A stretch of DNA of 17,412 nt from an uncultured Flavobacteriaceae bacterium (lineage in GTDB: Bacteria > Bacteroidota > Bacteroidia > Flavobacteriales > Flavobacteriaceae): contig CAJWNW010000029.1 of the NCBI GenBank assembly GCA_913044085.1, forward strand, positions 1-17,412. Direction: 5' to 3'. A program made the position numbers and the translations under genes. Positions 7,473 to 14,531 of the stretch are shown here, piece by piece. The notes beneath the pieces were generated by a model. The model was given only the letters and a program-made list of their open reading frames with translations. It made no database searches and was not told where the DNA came from. The stretch's first letter is position 1. Every line of letters begins with the position of its first letter.

Positions 7473-8582
7473 TTGAAAATATCTGTCGTCATTCTCAATT
7501 ACAATGTTCGCTTTTTTTTAGAGCTGTGCTTGCAAAGTGTCCAAGCCTCTTTAAAAGGTATTTCTTCCGAAATCATCGTTATTGATAACAACTCCTCTGA
7601 TGACAGTTGTACCATGGTGAAATCGTTATTTCCAGAAGTTAAACTTATTGAGAACAATAAAAACATTGGGTTTTCAAAGGGCAATAATTTGGCTGCTGGT
7701 TTGGCCAAAGGTGAGTATTTATGCATTTTAAATCCAGATACGGTTGTTGCAGAAGATACTTTTCAAAAAATCTTAAAGTTTTCAGATACCAAAACCAATT
7801 TAGGGATAGTGGGTTGCCGTTTTATGGATGGTTCCGGTAAATTTCTACCAGAATGCAAGCGCAATATTCCTAAACTTTCTTCGGCTCTAGGTAAACTTTT
7901 GGGAAATGGAAAATCTTATTATGCGACTGCGGTGGATCAAAATTCAATTGCTGAAGTTGCTGTTTTAACGGGTGCTTTTATGCTCATGCGACGAGAACTT
8001 TTTACAGCCCTGAATGGTTTTGATGAGGATTTTTTCATGTACGGAGAGGACATTGATCTCTGCTATAGAGCATTAAAAATGAACAGAAATAATTATTATT
8101 ATGGGGCATCGACTCTGCTGCATTTCAAGGGTGAAAGTTCTCCAAAAAACAAAATTTATTACAAAAGATTTTACAAGGCCATGCAGCTATTCCATAGCAA
8201 GCATTTTGAATCTAACTTTTTAATGCGATGGGCTGTCAATACAGCGACAAAAATGTTGCCCTATTTCATGTCAAGCCCTCCAATTCTTCTGGCGAATCGC
8301 AAAGAAATCGCCTTTCTAAATCCGCATTCTGATGAGGCATTGGTTAATTTAAAAAACGCGAGCATTATAAAATCTTTAGAAATGCTCACACCGGGCGTTT
8401 CCTATGATTTGGTTTTGGATGCGAATGTTGAAACTTTTAAAGCCATTTTAAGTAAAATTTCGACGACTTCATTTCCTCGAATTTCTTTTAAGATATGGCC
8501 AAAAAATTGCCAATATTGTGTGGGAAGTGATGTTTCTAACCAAAGGGGAAAGGTGGTTCTTTTCAGTGAATTTTTATCTTGA
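7473..8582 (+). CDS. Family 2 glycosyltransferase with C-terminal extension, TTG start
   Basis: A GT2, GT-A-fold glycosyltransferase of 369 residues, rhamnosyltransferase (WbbL)-like, expected to act at the cytoplasmic membrane face in polysaccharide assembly. It opens with KISVVILNYNV (2-12). IVIDNNSSDDS (35-45) and LNPDT (86-90) bind the nucleotide sugar, TGAFMLMRRELF (166-177) and GFDEDFFMYGEDIDLC (182-197) complete the catalytic core. Residues about 280-369 are an additional domain not needed for the GT2 fold (see findings). The start is TTG at 7473: an in-frame TAA at 7458-7460 blocks any upstream start, the family motif begins at residue 2, and no ATG is near. It lies 5 bases after recR. 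Donor and acceptor sugars are not determinable. Confidence 0.9.
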   Translation: MKISVVILNYNVRFFLELCLQSVQASLKGISSEIIVIDNNSSDDSCTMVKSLFPEVKLIENNKNIGFSKGNNLAAGLAKGEYLCILNPDTVVAEDTFQKILKFSDTKTNLGIVGCRFMDGSGKFLPECKRNIPKLSSALGKLLGNGKSYYATAVDQNSIAEVAVLTGAFMLMRRELFTALNGFDEDFFMYGEDIDLCYRALKMNRNNYYYGASTLLHFKGESSPKNKIYYKRFYKAMQLFHSKHFESNFLMRWAVNTATKMLPYFMSSPPILLANRKEIAFLNPHSDEALVNLKNASIIKSLEMLTPGVSYDLVLDANVETFKAILSKISTTSFPRISFKIWPKNCQYCVGSDVSNQRGKVVLFSEFLS

Positions 8583-8598
8583 ACATCCCTATAAATAA

Positions 8599-8629
8599 TT
8601 GATTATATCCGTAATTTTAGTTAGTTTTG
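8599..8629 (+). promoter_or_regulatory. Promoter of the E2-exonuclease-FAH-cinA unit
   Basis: TTG (8599-8601), a 20-base spacer and TAGTTTTG (8622-8629) match the Bacteroidota TTG-N17-23-TAnnTTTG consensus exactly. Transcription would start near 8636, upstream of the ATG at 8663. This excludes the in-frame TTG at 8627 as the translation start of the E2 gene. Confidence 0.7.
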
Positions 8630-8662
8630 CATTGCGAATTACTCCCATTACAAACACCAACT

Positions 8663-10033
8663 ATGGCAAAATTTGAACTCAAACTTCCCAAAATGGGAGA
8701 GAGCGTTGCGGAAGCGACGATTAACACATGGTTAAAAGACATTGGAGACCGGATAGAAGTTGATGAGTCTGTTGTGGAAATTTCAACAGATAAAGTCGAC
8801 AGTGATGTCCCCAGTGAGGTGAGTGGCGTTCTCATCGAAAAGATGTTTGATGCCGATGCGGTGGTGGAAGTGGGTCAAACCTTTGCCATCATTGAAACCG
8901 ATGCCGATGTTCGCGAACCTTCCTTGGAGGTTAGCCTTGAAAAAGAGGACAAAAGCGCTGTTAAACCTATCAACGCTCAATTCTCAGAGGAAGTTGAGGC
9001 GGTTGAAGCAACGGTTTCTACTGCAAAATCTTTTGTGACGCCTATCAGCTCTAATGGCAATCGATTTTATTCACCTTTGGTGAAAAATATTGCTAAAAAA
9101 GAAGGTATTTCTCAAGCCGAATTGGATCAAATTTCAGGAAGTGGCAAAGATGGCCGTGTGACCAAAACGGATATTTTAGATTATTTGGACAACAGACAAA
9201 ATACGCAGCCTACCTCCAATGATAATAAGCCTGCAGTCGCAAATCCAATTGTTTCTACACCATCAAATTTTATAAATATCGAAGCCACTTCAATGCAGTC
9301 AGAAACGGCTCAATCCAACAGTTCTTCAGATGAAATTATTGAGATGACTCGTATGGGCAAACTCGTGGCTAAACACATGGTGAATTCTGTTCAGACTTCG
9401 GCACACGTTCAGTCTTTTATTGAAGTGGACGTGACTAAAGTTTGGAATTGGCGCAATAAAATAAAGGCGAAATTTCAAGAAAGTTATGGGATGAAAATCA
9501 CATTTACGCCTATTTTTATGGAAGCAGTCGCAAAAGCACTGACCCTACATCCCATGCTGAATATTTCTGTAGACGGCGATCACATTATAAAACACAAATC
9601 CATAAACCTTGGGATGGCAACAGCATTGGCTGATGGCAATTTGATCGTTCCCGTTATCAAACAAGCGGACCAGCTGAATTTGATGGGATTGACCAAACGT
9701 GTCAATGATTTGGCAGTCCGTGCAAGAAACAATCAACTCAATCCAGATGACGTTCAAGACGGCACTTACACTGTGACCAATGTGGGTGGGTTTGGAAGCA
9801 TTATGGGCACTCCTATTATCAACCAACCACAAGTTGGAATTTTAGCCTTAGGGAACATTCGAAAAGTACCATCAGTAATTGAGACAGAAGCGGGTGACTT
9901 TATAGGCATTCGTCAAAAAATGTTTTTATCGCATTCCTACGACCACAGAGTGGTCAATGGGGCGTTAGGCGGTCAATTTATCAAAACCGTCAAAGAACTT
10001 TTAGAGTCTTGGGACGAAAACAGACCAATATAA
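8663..10033 (+). CDS. Dihydrolipoamide acyltransferase (E2) of a 2-oxo acid dehydrogenase complex
   Basis: A 456-residue E2 core subunit that transfers acyl groups from lipoate to CoA. Order: lipoyl domain 3-78 with the lipoylated Lys44 in STDKVDSDVPSE; acidic linker 84-130; peripheral subunit-binding domain about 134-176; a linker rich in Ser, Thr, Gln and Asn (178-222); catalytic CAT-like domain 225-456 ending in SHSYDHRVVNGALGG with His428. The usual DHRxxDG motif has Asn432 in place of Asp. The ATG at 8663 is preferred to a TTG at 8627 because the protein then begins MAKFELKLPKMGES, the family start, and a promoter covers the TTG. No E1 or E3 gene adjoins it, so the complex (branched-chain 2-oxo acid, pyruvate or 2-oxoglutarate) is uncertain; branched-chain is my first guess. 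Confidence 0.92.
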   Translation: MAKFELKLPKMGESVAEATINTWLKDIGDRIEVDESVVEISTDKVDSDVPSEVSGVLIEKMFDADAVVEVGQTFAIIETDADVREPSLEVSLEKEDKSAVKPINAQFSEEVEAVEATVSTAKSFVTPISSNGNRFYSPLVKNIAKKEGISQAELDQISGSGKDGRVTKTDILDYLDNRQNTQPTSNDNKPAVANPIVSTPSNFINIEATSMQSETAQSNSSSDEIIEMTRMGKLVAKHMVNSVQTSAHVQSFIEVDVTKVWNWRNKIKAKFQESYGMKITFTPIFMEAVAKALTLHPMLNISVDGDHIIKHKSINLGMATALADGNLIVPVIKQADQLNLMGLTKRVNDLAVRARNNQLNPDDVQDGTYTVTNVGGFGSIMGTPIINQPQVGILALGNIRKVPSVIETEAGDFIGIRQKMFLSHSYDHRVVNGALGGQFIKTVKELLESWDENRPI

Positions 10034-10036
10034 AAG

Positions 10037-10813
10037 ATGCAATTAAATTTAAAAAAACCAATTTGTTTCTTCGACTTAGAAACAACCGGTGTCAGCATTA
10101 CTTCTGATAGAATTGTTGAAATTTCTATTTTAAAAGTTTTCACCAACGGAAAAGAAGAAAAAAAAACATGGTTGGTCAATCCAGAAATGCCCATTCCAGC
10201 GCAATCTACAGCCATTCATGGTATTTCAAATGAAAAAGTTGCAGATGCCCCAACCTTTAAAATGCTGGCCAAGGAGGTCAATTCCTGGATTGTAGATGCC
10301 GATTTAGGGGGCTTTAATTCCAATCGTTTTGACATTCCAATTTTAGCTGAAGAAATGCTTCGTGCTGGCCTTGATTTTGATATGAAAAACAGACAATCTG
10401 TAGATGTTCAGACCATTTTTCACAAAATGGAACAGCGCACTTTGACGGCCGCATATAAGTTTTATTGTGATAAAAATTTAGAAAATGCCCACAGTGCTGA
10501 AGCTGATACCATTGCCACTTATGAAGTTTTAAAAGCGCAATTAGACCGATACGATGCGCTTGAGAATGATACCAAGTTCTTGGCACAATTTAGTACCCGA
10601 CAAAAGTTTGCGGATTTTGCAGGGTTTATACGTTTTGATGAAGACGGTTACGAATGTTTTTCATTTGGAAAACACAAAGGGAAAAAGGTAACAGAAGTTT
10701 TACAAAAAGAACCTGGTTATTTTGGTTGGTTGTTAGATGCTGATTTCCCACTGTTCACAAAAAAGGTTTTAACGGCCATTAAATTACGGGCTTTTAATCA
10801 GAAATTATTTTAA
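10037..10813 (+). CDS. DnaQ-like 3'-5' exonuclease with ExoX-like C-terminal domain
   Basis: A DEDDh exonuclease of 258 residues. Exo I is FFDLETTG with Asp13 and Glu15, Exo II is GFNSNRFDIPIL with Asp99, and Exo III is AHSAEAD with His152 and Asp157, so all five catalytic residues are present. Residues about 205-245 (FSFGKHKGKKVTEV, then EPGYFGWLLDADFP) form the small C-terminal domain seen in exodeoxyribonuclease X-like proteins. That points to a stand-alone repair or processing nuclease rather than the polymerase III epsilon subunit. DNA versus RNA substrate is not shown. It begins 3 bases after the E2 stop, and its TAA directly abuts the ATG of the FAH family gene. Confidence 0.88.
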   Translation: MQLNLKKPICFFDLETTGVSITSDRIVEISILKVFTNGKEEKKTWLVNPEMPIPAQSTAIHGISNEKVADAPTFKMLAKEVNSWIVDADLGGFNSNRFDIPILAEEMLRAGLDFDMKNRQSVDVQTIFHKMEQRTLTAAYKFYCDKNLENAHSAEADTIATYEVLKAQLDRYDALENDTKFLAQFSTRQKFADFAGFIRFDEDGYECFSFGKHKGKKVTEVLQKEPGYFGWLLDADFPLFTKKVLTAIKLRAFNQKLF

Positions 10814-11425
10814 ATGAAACTGATTTGTATTGGCCGTAATTACAGTAATCACATTGCAGAGCTTCAAAACGAAACCCCTGATGCCCCAATTGTTTTTTTA
10901 AAACCGGACACCTCCATACTTTTAAAGAAACAGCCCTTTTTTATTCCTGATTTTTCAGAGAATGTTCAATACGAACTTGAAATTCTTGTAAAAATTAACA
11001 GAGTTGGGAAGTACATCGCTCCCGAATTTGCCTACAAATATTACGATCATATTGGTTTAGGAATTGATTTTACTGCTAGAGATTTACAAGAAGATTTAAA
11101 GGAAAAGGGATTACCTTGGGAAAAAGCCAAATCTTTTGACGGTTCTGCAGTCATTGGCAAATGGGTTTCAAAATCAAAATTTAAAGATTTAAACAATATA
11201 GCATTTCATCTCAAAAAGAACGATGCTATTGTACAGACTGGAAATACTAAAAAAATGCTTTGGAATATCGATGCCATCATTGCGCATGTGTCCCAATTTT
11301 TTACCCTTAAAATTGGAGATGTTATCTTTACAGGAACGCCATCGGGTGTTGGTGCAGTCGATTCTGATGATATTTTAACCGGATTCATAGAAAACGATGA
11401 ATTCTTCTCCATAAAAGTCAAGTAA
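10814..11425 (+). CDS. Fumarylacetoacetate hydrolase (FAH) family protein
   Basis: A 203-residue single-domain member of the FAH/YcgM-like family, which includes acylpyruvases, oxaloacetate decarboxylases or tautomerases and hydratase/decarboxylases. Visible features are GRNYSNHIAE (7-16), FLKPDTS (28-34), the metal ligands Glu54 and Glu56 (YELE) and Asp85 (GIDFTARD), the KSFDGSAVIG loop and FTGTPSGVG near the C-terminus. The length fits the short acylpyruvase/oxaloacetate-acting group. The exact substrate cannot be read. It starts on the base after the exonuclease stop and ends on the base before the cinA ATG (TAAATG at both joints), so tight cotranscription is near certain. Nearby E2 hints at 2-oxo acid metabolism, but that is only suggestive. 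Confidence 0.88.
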   Translation: MKLICIGRNYSNHIAELQNETPDAPIVFLKPDTSILLKKQPFFIPDFSENVQYELEILVKINRVGKYIAPEFAYKYYDHIGLGIDFTARDLQEDLKEKGLPWEKAKSFDGSAVIGKWVSKSKFKDLNNIAFHLKKNDAIVQTGNTKKMLWNIDAIIAHVSQFFTLKIGDVIFTGTPSGVGAVDSDDILTGFIENDEFFSIKVK

Positions 11426-12673
11426 ATGAAGGCTGAAATTATTACCATTGGAGACGAAATATTAATTGGACAAATTGTAGACACCAACTCAACCTTCATT
11501 GCCAAAGCCTTAAATAAAATTGGTATTTCCATCCATCAAATAACTTCCGTTCAAGATGAGAAATCACATATTTTAGATGCTTTAAATAGGGCACAGGCCA
11601 ATTCTGATTTGGTGCTTTTAACAGGGGGGTTAGGCCCCACAAAAGACGACATAACCAAAACTACATTTGTTGAGTTTTTTGAAGACAAACTTGTTTCAGA
11701 TTCTGCCGTACTGGCGCATATCAAAGACATTTGGAAAAAATACATCAAGCAACCGCTTTTGCAGGTTAATTTGGATCAAGCTTTAGTACCTTCTAAAGCT
11801 ACAGTTCTCATGAACGCATCAGGGACTGCACCAGGAATGTGGATGGAAAAAGAGGGCACTGTTTTTATAGCACTTCCAGGGGTACCGTTTGAGATGAAAG
11901 CCCTGCTTCAAAACGAAGTACTCCCACGACTTTCAGAGGCCTTTGAATTACCTTTTATTTTACATAAAACGCTTTTGACCTATGGCGTAGGGGAGAGCAT
12001 CATCGCCAATCGCATATCAGATTGGGAAACCAATCTCCCGAGTACAATTAAATTGGCCTATTTGCCAAATCTTGGGCGCGTGCGATTGCGATTGTCTTCG
12101 AAAGGATTTGACAAAGAATTGGTTGAAAAATCAATGGCTGCAGAAATCCAAACACTCATTCCGCAAATATCTGATGTTTTTGTAGGTTTTGAAGAAGACA
12201 ATTCCATAGAACAAATAATTGGAAATCAGTTGGTTAACATCGATAAAACCCTTGCGGTCGCAGAAAGTTGTACAGGAGGAAAAATCGCCGCTCAATTTAC
12301 AAATCACCCTGGAGCCTCCAAGTATTTCAAAGGTGGGGTCGTTGCTTATGTTACGCAAATAAAAACAGCGGTATTGGGCGTTGATAAGACACTCATTGAC
12401 AATCATTCTGTGGTGAGTGTAGAAGTCGCAAAAGCCATGGCTTCAGGCGTTCAGAAATTGTTCAACTCAGATTATGCCATTGCCACCACTGGAAATGCAG
12501 GTCCTTCAAAAGGCGATTCTGATGCGGAGATCGGAACAGTTTGTATTGCGATTGCAACGCCAAATCAAGTTTATGCTCAAGAATACACTTTCGGAAATCA
12601 GCGGCACCGCATCATGATTAAAACTTTAAATATGGCACTCACCTTGATTCAAAAAGAAATTTTTAAAAATTGA
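11426..12673 (+). CDS. cinA: CinA family protein (competence/damage-inducible; NMN amidase domain)
   Basis: A cytosolic protein of 415 residues with the two-domain CinA layout. The N-terminal molybdopterin-binding-like (COG1058) domain starts AEIITIGDEILIGQIVDTN and carries LLTGGLGPTKDD (64-75) and ALPGVPFEM (149-157). The C-terminal domain (about 260-415) is the nicotinamide-nucleotide amidase PncC type, with AESCTGGKIA (279-288) and the TGNAGPSKG segment (355-363). In characterised members the C-terminal part deamidates NMN, recycling the product of NAD-dependent DNA ligase, and the N-terminal part can hydrolyse ADP-ribose. Length is normal and both domains look intact. It is the last gene of the E2-exonuclease-FAH run; no strong terminator follows before the rpmB promoter. 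Confidence 0.95.
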   Translation: MKAEIITIGDEILIGQIVDTNSTFIAKALNKIGISIHQITSVQDEKSHILDALNRAQANSDLVLLTGGLGPTKDDITKTTFVEFFEDKLVSDSAVLAHIKDIWKKYIKQPLLQVNLDQALVPSKATVLMNASGTAPGMWMEKEGTVFIALPGVPFEMKALLQNEVLPRLSEAFELPFILHKTLLTYGVGESIIANRISDWETNLPSTIKLAYLPNLGRVRLRLSSKGFDKELVEKSMAAEIQTLIPQISDVFVGFEEDNSIEQIIGNQLVNIDKTLAVAESCTGGKIAAQFTNHPGASKYFKGGVVAYVTQIKTAVLGVDKTLIDNHSVVSVEVAKAMASGVQKLFNSDYAIATTGNAGPSKGDSDAEIGTVCIAIATPNQVYAQEYTFGNQRHRIMIKTLNMALTLIQKEIFKN

Positions 12674-12683
12674 GTAAACAAAA

Positions 12684-12714
12684 TTTGTGAACTTACGAAG
12701 ATTTCGTATTTTCG
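12684..12714 (+). promoter_or_regulatory. Promoter of the rpmB-rpmG-DUF4295 operon
   Basis: TTTG at 12684-12687, a 19-base spacer and TATTTTCG at 12707-12714 resemble the Bacteroidota promoter with one mismatch in the core (C for T). The resulting leader to the rpmB ATG would be about 35 bases, A-rich and without a Shine-Dalgarno sequence, as is usual for well-translated genes in this phylum. Confidence 0.55.
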
Positions 12715-12755
12715 CACCTCGTTTTGAAACAACAAAACTTTAAAAATTAAAGATC

Positions 12756-12992
12756 ATGTCTAGAATATGTGAACTTACTGGGAAGAAATCAATGGTTGGG
12801 AACAATGTTTCTAAGTCTTTGAACAGAACCAAGCGTAAATTTAACGCCAACCTTTTGAAAAAACGTTTCTATATCCCTGAAGAAGACAAGTGGGTTACTT
12901 TAAAAGTATCTGCTGCTGCATTGAAAACAATAAATAAAATTGGTATATCTGCAGCCATCAAAGAAGCAAAATCAAAAGGGTTTTTAAAATAA
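12756..12992 (+). CDS. rpmB: 50S ribosomal protein L28 (bL28)
   Basis: A 78-residue basic protein of the large ribosomal subunit. It opens SRICELTGKKSMVGNNVS, followed by NRTKRKFNANLLKKRFYIP, the characteristic L28 core, and the SAAALKTINKIG segment. Only one cysteine (Cys5) remains from the zinc-binding positions seen in some bacteria, so this is a zinc-free form. It begins the ribosomal operon, 21 bases before rpmG. Confidence 0.97.
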   Translation: MSRICELTGKKSMVGNNVSKSLNRTKRKFNANLLKKRFYIPEEDKWVTLKVSAAALKTINKIGISAAIKEAKSKGFLK

Positions 12993-13013
12993 TCCATTAA
13001 AGTCTAAACGATT

Positions 13014-13196
13014 ATGGCAAAGAAAGGAAACAGAATTCAAGTGATTTTAGAATGTACAGAGCACAAAGCTTCTGGTCAACCAGGAACTTCGAGATACATT
13101 ACAACAAAAAATAAAAAGAATACACCAGACCGCATGGAGATTAAAAAATTTAATCCCATTTTAAAGCGTATGACGGTACACAAAGAAATTAAATAA
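13014..13196 (+). CDS. rpmG: 50S ribosomal protein L33 (bL33), zinc-free form
   Basis: A 60-residue large-subunit protein. MAKKGNRIQVILECTEH, then RYITTKNKKNTPDRMEIKKFNPILK, match L33. There is a single cysteine and neither CxxC pair, so it is the zinc-independent type. The length and the insert around GQPGTSR are as I remember for Bacteroidota L33. It lies between rpmB (21-base gap) and the DUF4295 gene (8-base gap). Confidence 0.97.
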   Translation: MAKKGNRIQVILECTEHKASGQPGTSRYITTKNKKNTPDRMEIKKFNPILKRMTVHKEIK

Positions 13197-13204
13197 TTTG
13201 AATC

Positions 13205-13357
13205 ATGGCAAAGAAATCAGTTGCAACATTACAAACAGGCTCTAAGCGCCTTACAAAAGCCATAAAAATGGTAAAGTCTCCAAAAACTGGGGCCTATATC
13301 TTTGTGGAATCTATCATGTCTCCAGAAAGAGTCAATGACTTCTTAAACAAGAAGTAA
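13205..13357 (+). CDS. DUF4295 small basic protein, probable ribosomal protein bL38
   Basis: A 50-residue, lysine-rich protein (MAKKSVATLQTGSKRLTKA at the start, KSPKTGAYIFVESIMSPE in the middle, FLNKK at the end). It was found by hand translation because it is short. Sequence and position immediately after rpmG identify the Bacteroidota-specific DUF4295 family. From memory, a Flavobacterium johnsoniae ribosome structure assigned such a protein to the 50S subunit as bL38; I am fairly but not fully sure of that link. The basic composition and an 8-base gap to rpmG fit a ribosomal protein. A terminator follows 23 bases after the stop. Confidence 0.88.
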   Translation: MAKKSVATLQTGSKRLTKAIKMVKSPKTGAYIFVESIMSPERVNDFLNKK

Positions 13358-13378
13358 AATACCATAAACATTATACTT

Positions 13379-13415
13379 AAAAGCTGCTTTTATCCAAAGC
13401 GGCTTTTTATTTTTT
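13379..13415 (+). terminator. Rho-independent terminator after the ribosomal operon
   Basis: A 10-base stem (AAGCTGCTTT at 13381-13390, AAAGCGGCTT at 13396-13405) contains one G-U pair and a 5-base loop. It is followed by TTTATTTTTT. It should end the rpmB-rpmG-DUF4295 transcript before ftsY. Confidence 0.8.
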
Positions 13416-13458
13416 AGTAACTTGCAAAACAGCTAATTATTCCATAACTATAGGTCTC

Positions 13459-14415
13459 ATGAGTTTTTTTAAAAAGATATTTTCATCCGAAAAAAAGGCA
13501 ACCCTAGACAAAGGGTTGGAAAAATCTAAATCCAGTTTTTTTGAAAAACTAGGAAAAGCAGTTGCCGGAAAATCTAAAGTTGACGATAGTGTTTTAGATA
13601 ATCTTGAAGAAGTATTGGTTACTAGCGATGTAGGGGTTGAAACAACGCTCAAGATCATCGATCGCATTGAAGCGCGAGTTGCCAAGGATAAATATTTAGG
13701 CACAGAGGAATTAAATCTTATTTTGAGAGAAGAAATTGCGGGTTTACTCTCCGAAATAAATTCAGGCAACGATTCAGAATTTTCTTTAGCCTCCAACCAC
13801 AAGCCCTATGTTATCATGGTTGTTGGGGTCAATGGCGCTGGAAAAACAACGACCATTGGAAAGTTGGCACACCAATTTAAAAAACAAGGTCATAAAGTGG
13901 TTTTGGGTGCTGCTGATACCTTTAGAGCGGCCGCCATTGACCAACTGCAAGTTTGGGCTGAGCGTGTGGAGGTTCCAATTGTAAAACAGAATATGGGCAG
14001 TGATCCTGCCTCTGTTGCATTTGATACTCTAGAAAGTGCTGTCAGCAACCAAGCTGATGTTGTTATTATTGACACCGCAGGCCGTTTACACAACAAAGTC
14101 AACCTAATGAATGAGTTGACAAAAATCAAGCGTGTGATGCACAAAGTAGTGCCCAATGCGCCGCACGAAATTTTATTGGTATTAGATGGGTCCACCGGTC
14201 AAAATGCATTTGAACAAGCCAAACAATTTACAGCAGCTACCGAAGTAAATGCTTTGGCAGTCACCAAATTAGACGGTACCGCCAAAGGTGGGGTAGTGAT
14301 CGGTATCAGTGATCAATTTCAAGTCCCTGTTAAGTACATTGGCGTTGGTGAGGGGATTGAGGACCTCCAAGTTTTTAATAAAATGGAATTCATAGATTCT
14401 TTTTTTAAAAAATAG
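13459..14415 (+). CDS. ftsY: Signal recognition particle receptor FtsY
   Basis: SRP GTPase of 318 residues that docks ribosome-nascent chain complexes of membrane proteins at the inner membrane. The N domain spans roughly 20-105. The G domain shows the P-loop GVNGAGKT (123-130), ADTFRAAAIDQL (152-163), DTAGR (205-209), the guanine-specificity motif TKLD (269-272) followed by GTAKGG, and the closing GVGEGIEDLQ-type motif. It lacks the long acidic A domain of E. coli FtsY and begins with a short amphipathic, lysine-rich helix (MSFFKKIFSS), which is normal outside the enterics. It follows the ribosomal terminator by about 40 bases. No clear TAnnTTTG promoter is visible there, so its own promoter or partial read-through is undetermined. 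Confidence 0.97.
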   Translation: MSFFKKIFSSEKKATLDKGLEKSKSSFFEKLGKAVAGKSKVDDSVLDNLEEVLVTSDVGVETTLKIIDRIEARVAKDKYLGTEELNLILREEIAGLLSEINSGNDSEFSLASNHKPYVIMVVGVNGAGKTTTIGKLAHQFKKQGHKVVLGAADTFRAAAIDQLQVWAERVEVPIVKQNMGSDPASVAFDTLESAVSNQADVVIIDTAGRLHNKVNLMNELTKIKRVMHKVVPNAPHEILLVLDGSTGQNAFEQAKQFTAATEVNALAVTKLDGTAKGGVVIGISDQFQVPVKYIGVGEGIEDLQVFNKMEFIDSFFKK

Positions 14416-14476
14416 TGCCACAAAAGAATTATTTCTGCCCAAGCCTATTCACTCACGGTTCAATCAAAATCATCAG

Positions 14477-14503
14477 CTTTAATTAAATTTGAATTTATTA
14501 AAG
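14477..14503 (+). repeat. Imperfect inverted repeat in the bshC promoter region
   Basis: CTTTAATTAAATT (14477-14489) and AATTTATTAAAG (14492-14503) pair over 12 bases with one bulged T and a 2-base centre. It overlaps a perfect TAAATTTG core (14484-14491) and precedes a near-core TATCTTTA (14504-14511). It could be an operator, but the arms are almost entirely A and T, so chance is a serious alternative. Confidence 0.35.
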
Positions 14504-14511
14504 TATCTTTA
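14484..14511 (+). promoter_or_regulatory. bshC promoter core candidates
   Basis: TAAATTTG at 14484-14491 matches the TAnnTTTG core exactly, 41 bases before the bshC ATG. TATCTTTA at 14504-14511 matches at seven of eight positions and is nearer. Neither has a clear TTG at the proper distance, so the true one cannot be picked by eye. Confidence 0.45.
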
Positions 14512-14531
14512 CCAACCACAAAATAAGCAGG

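Noticed and set aside
8627..8662. TTG-initiated 12-residue extension of the E2 protein
   Set aside because: The TTG lies inside the promoter core (8622-8629), so it would not be in the mRNA. The family N-terminus starts exactly at the ATG at 8663.
13437..13802. A 121-codon minus-strand open frame over the ftsY N-terminal region
   Set aside because: Serine-rich shadow of the lysine/glutamate-rich N domain of FtsY, with no recognisable domain.
14416..14531. Possible small RNA or gene between ftsY and bshC
   Set aside because: No open frame of note and no stable GC-containing hairpin. Only promoter-like cores and the AT-rich dyad are visible.
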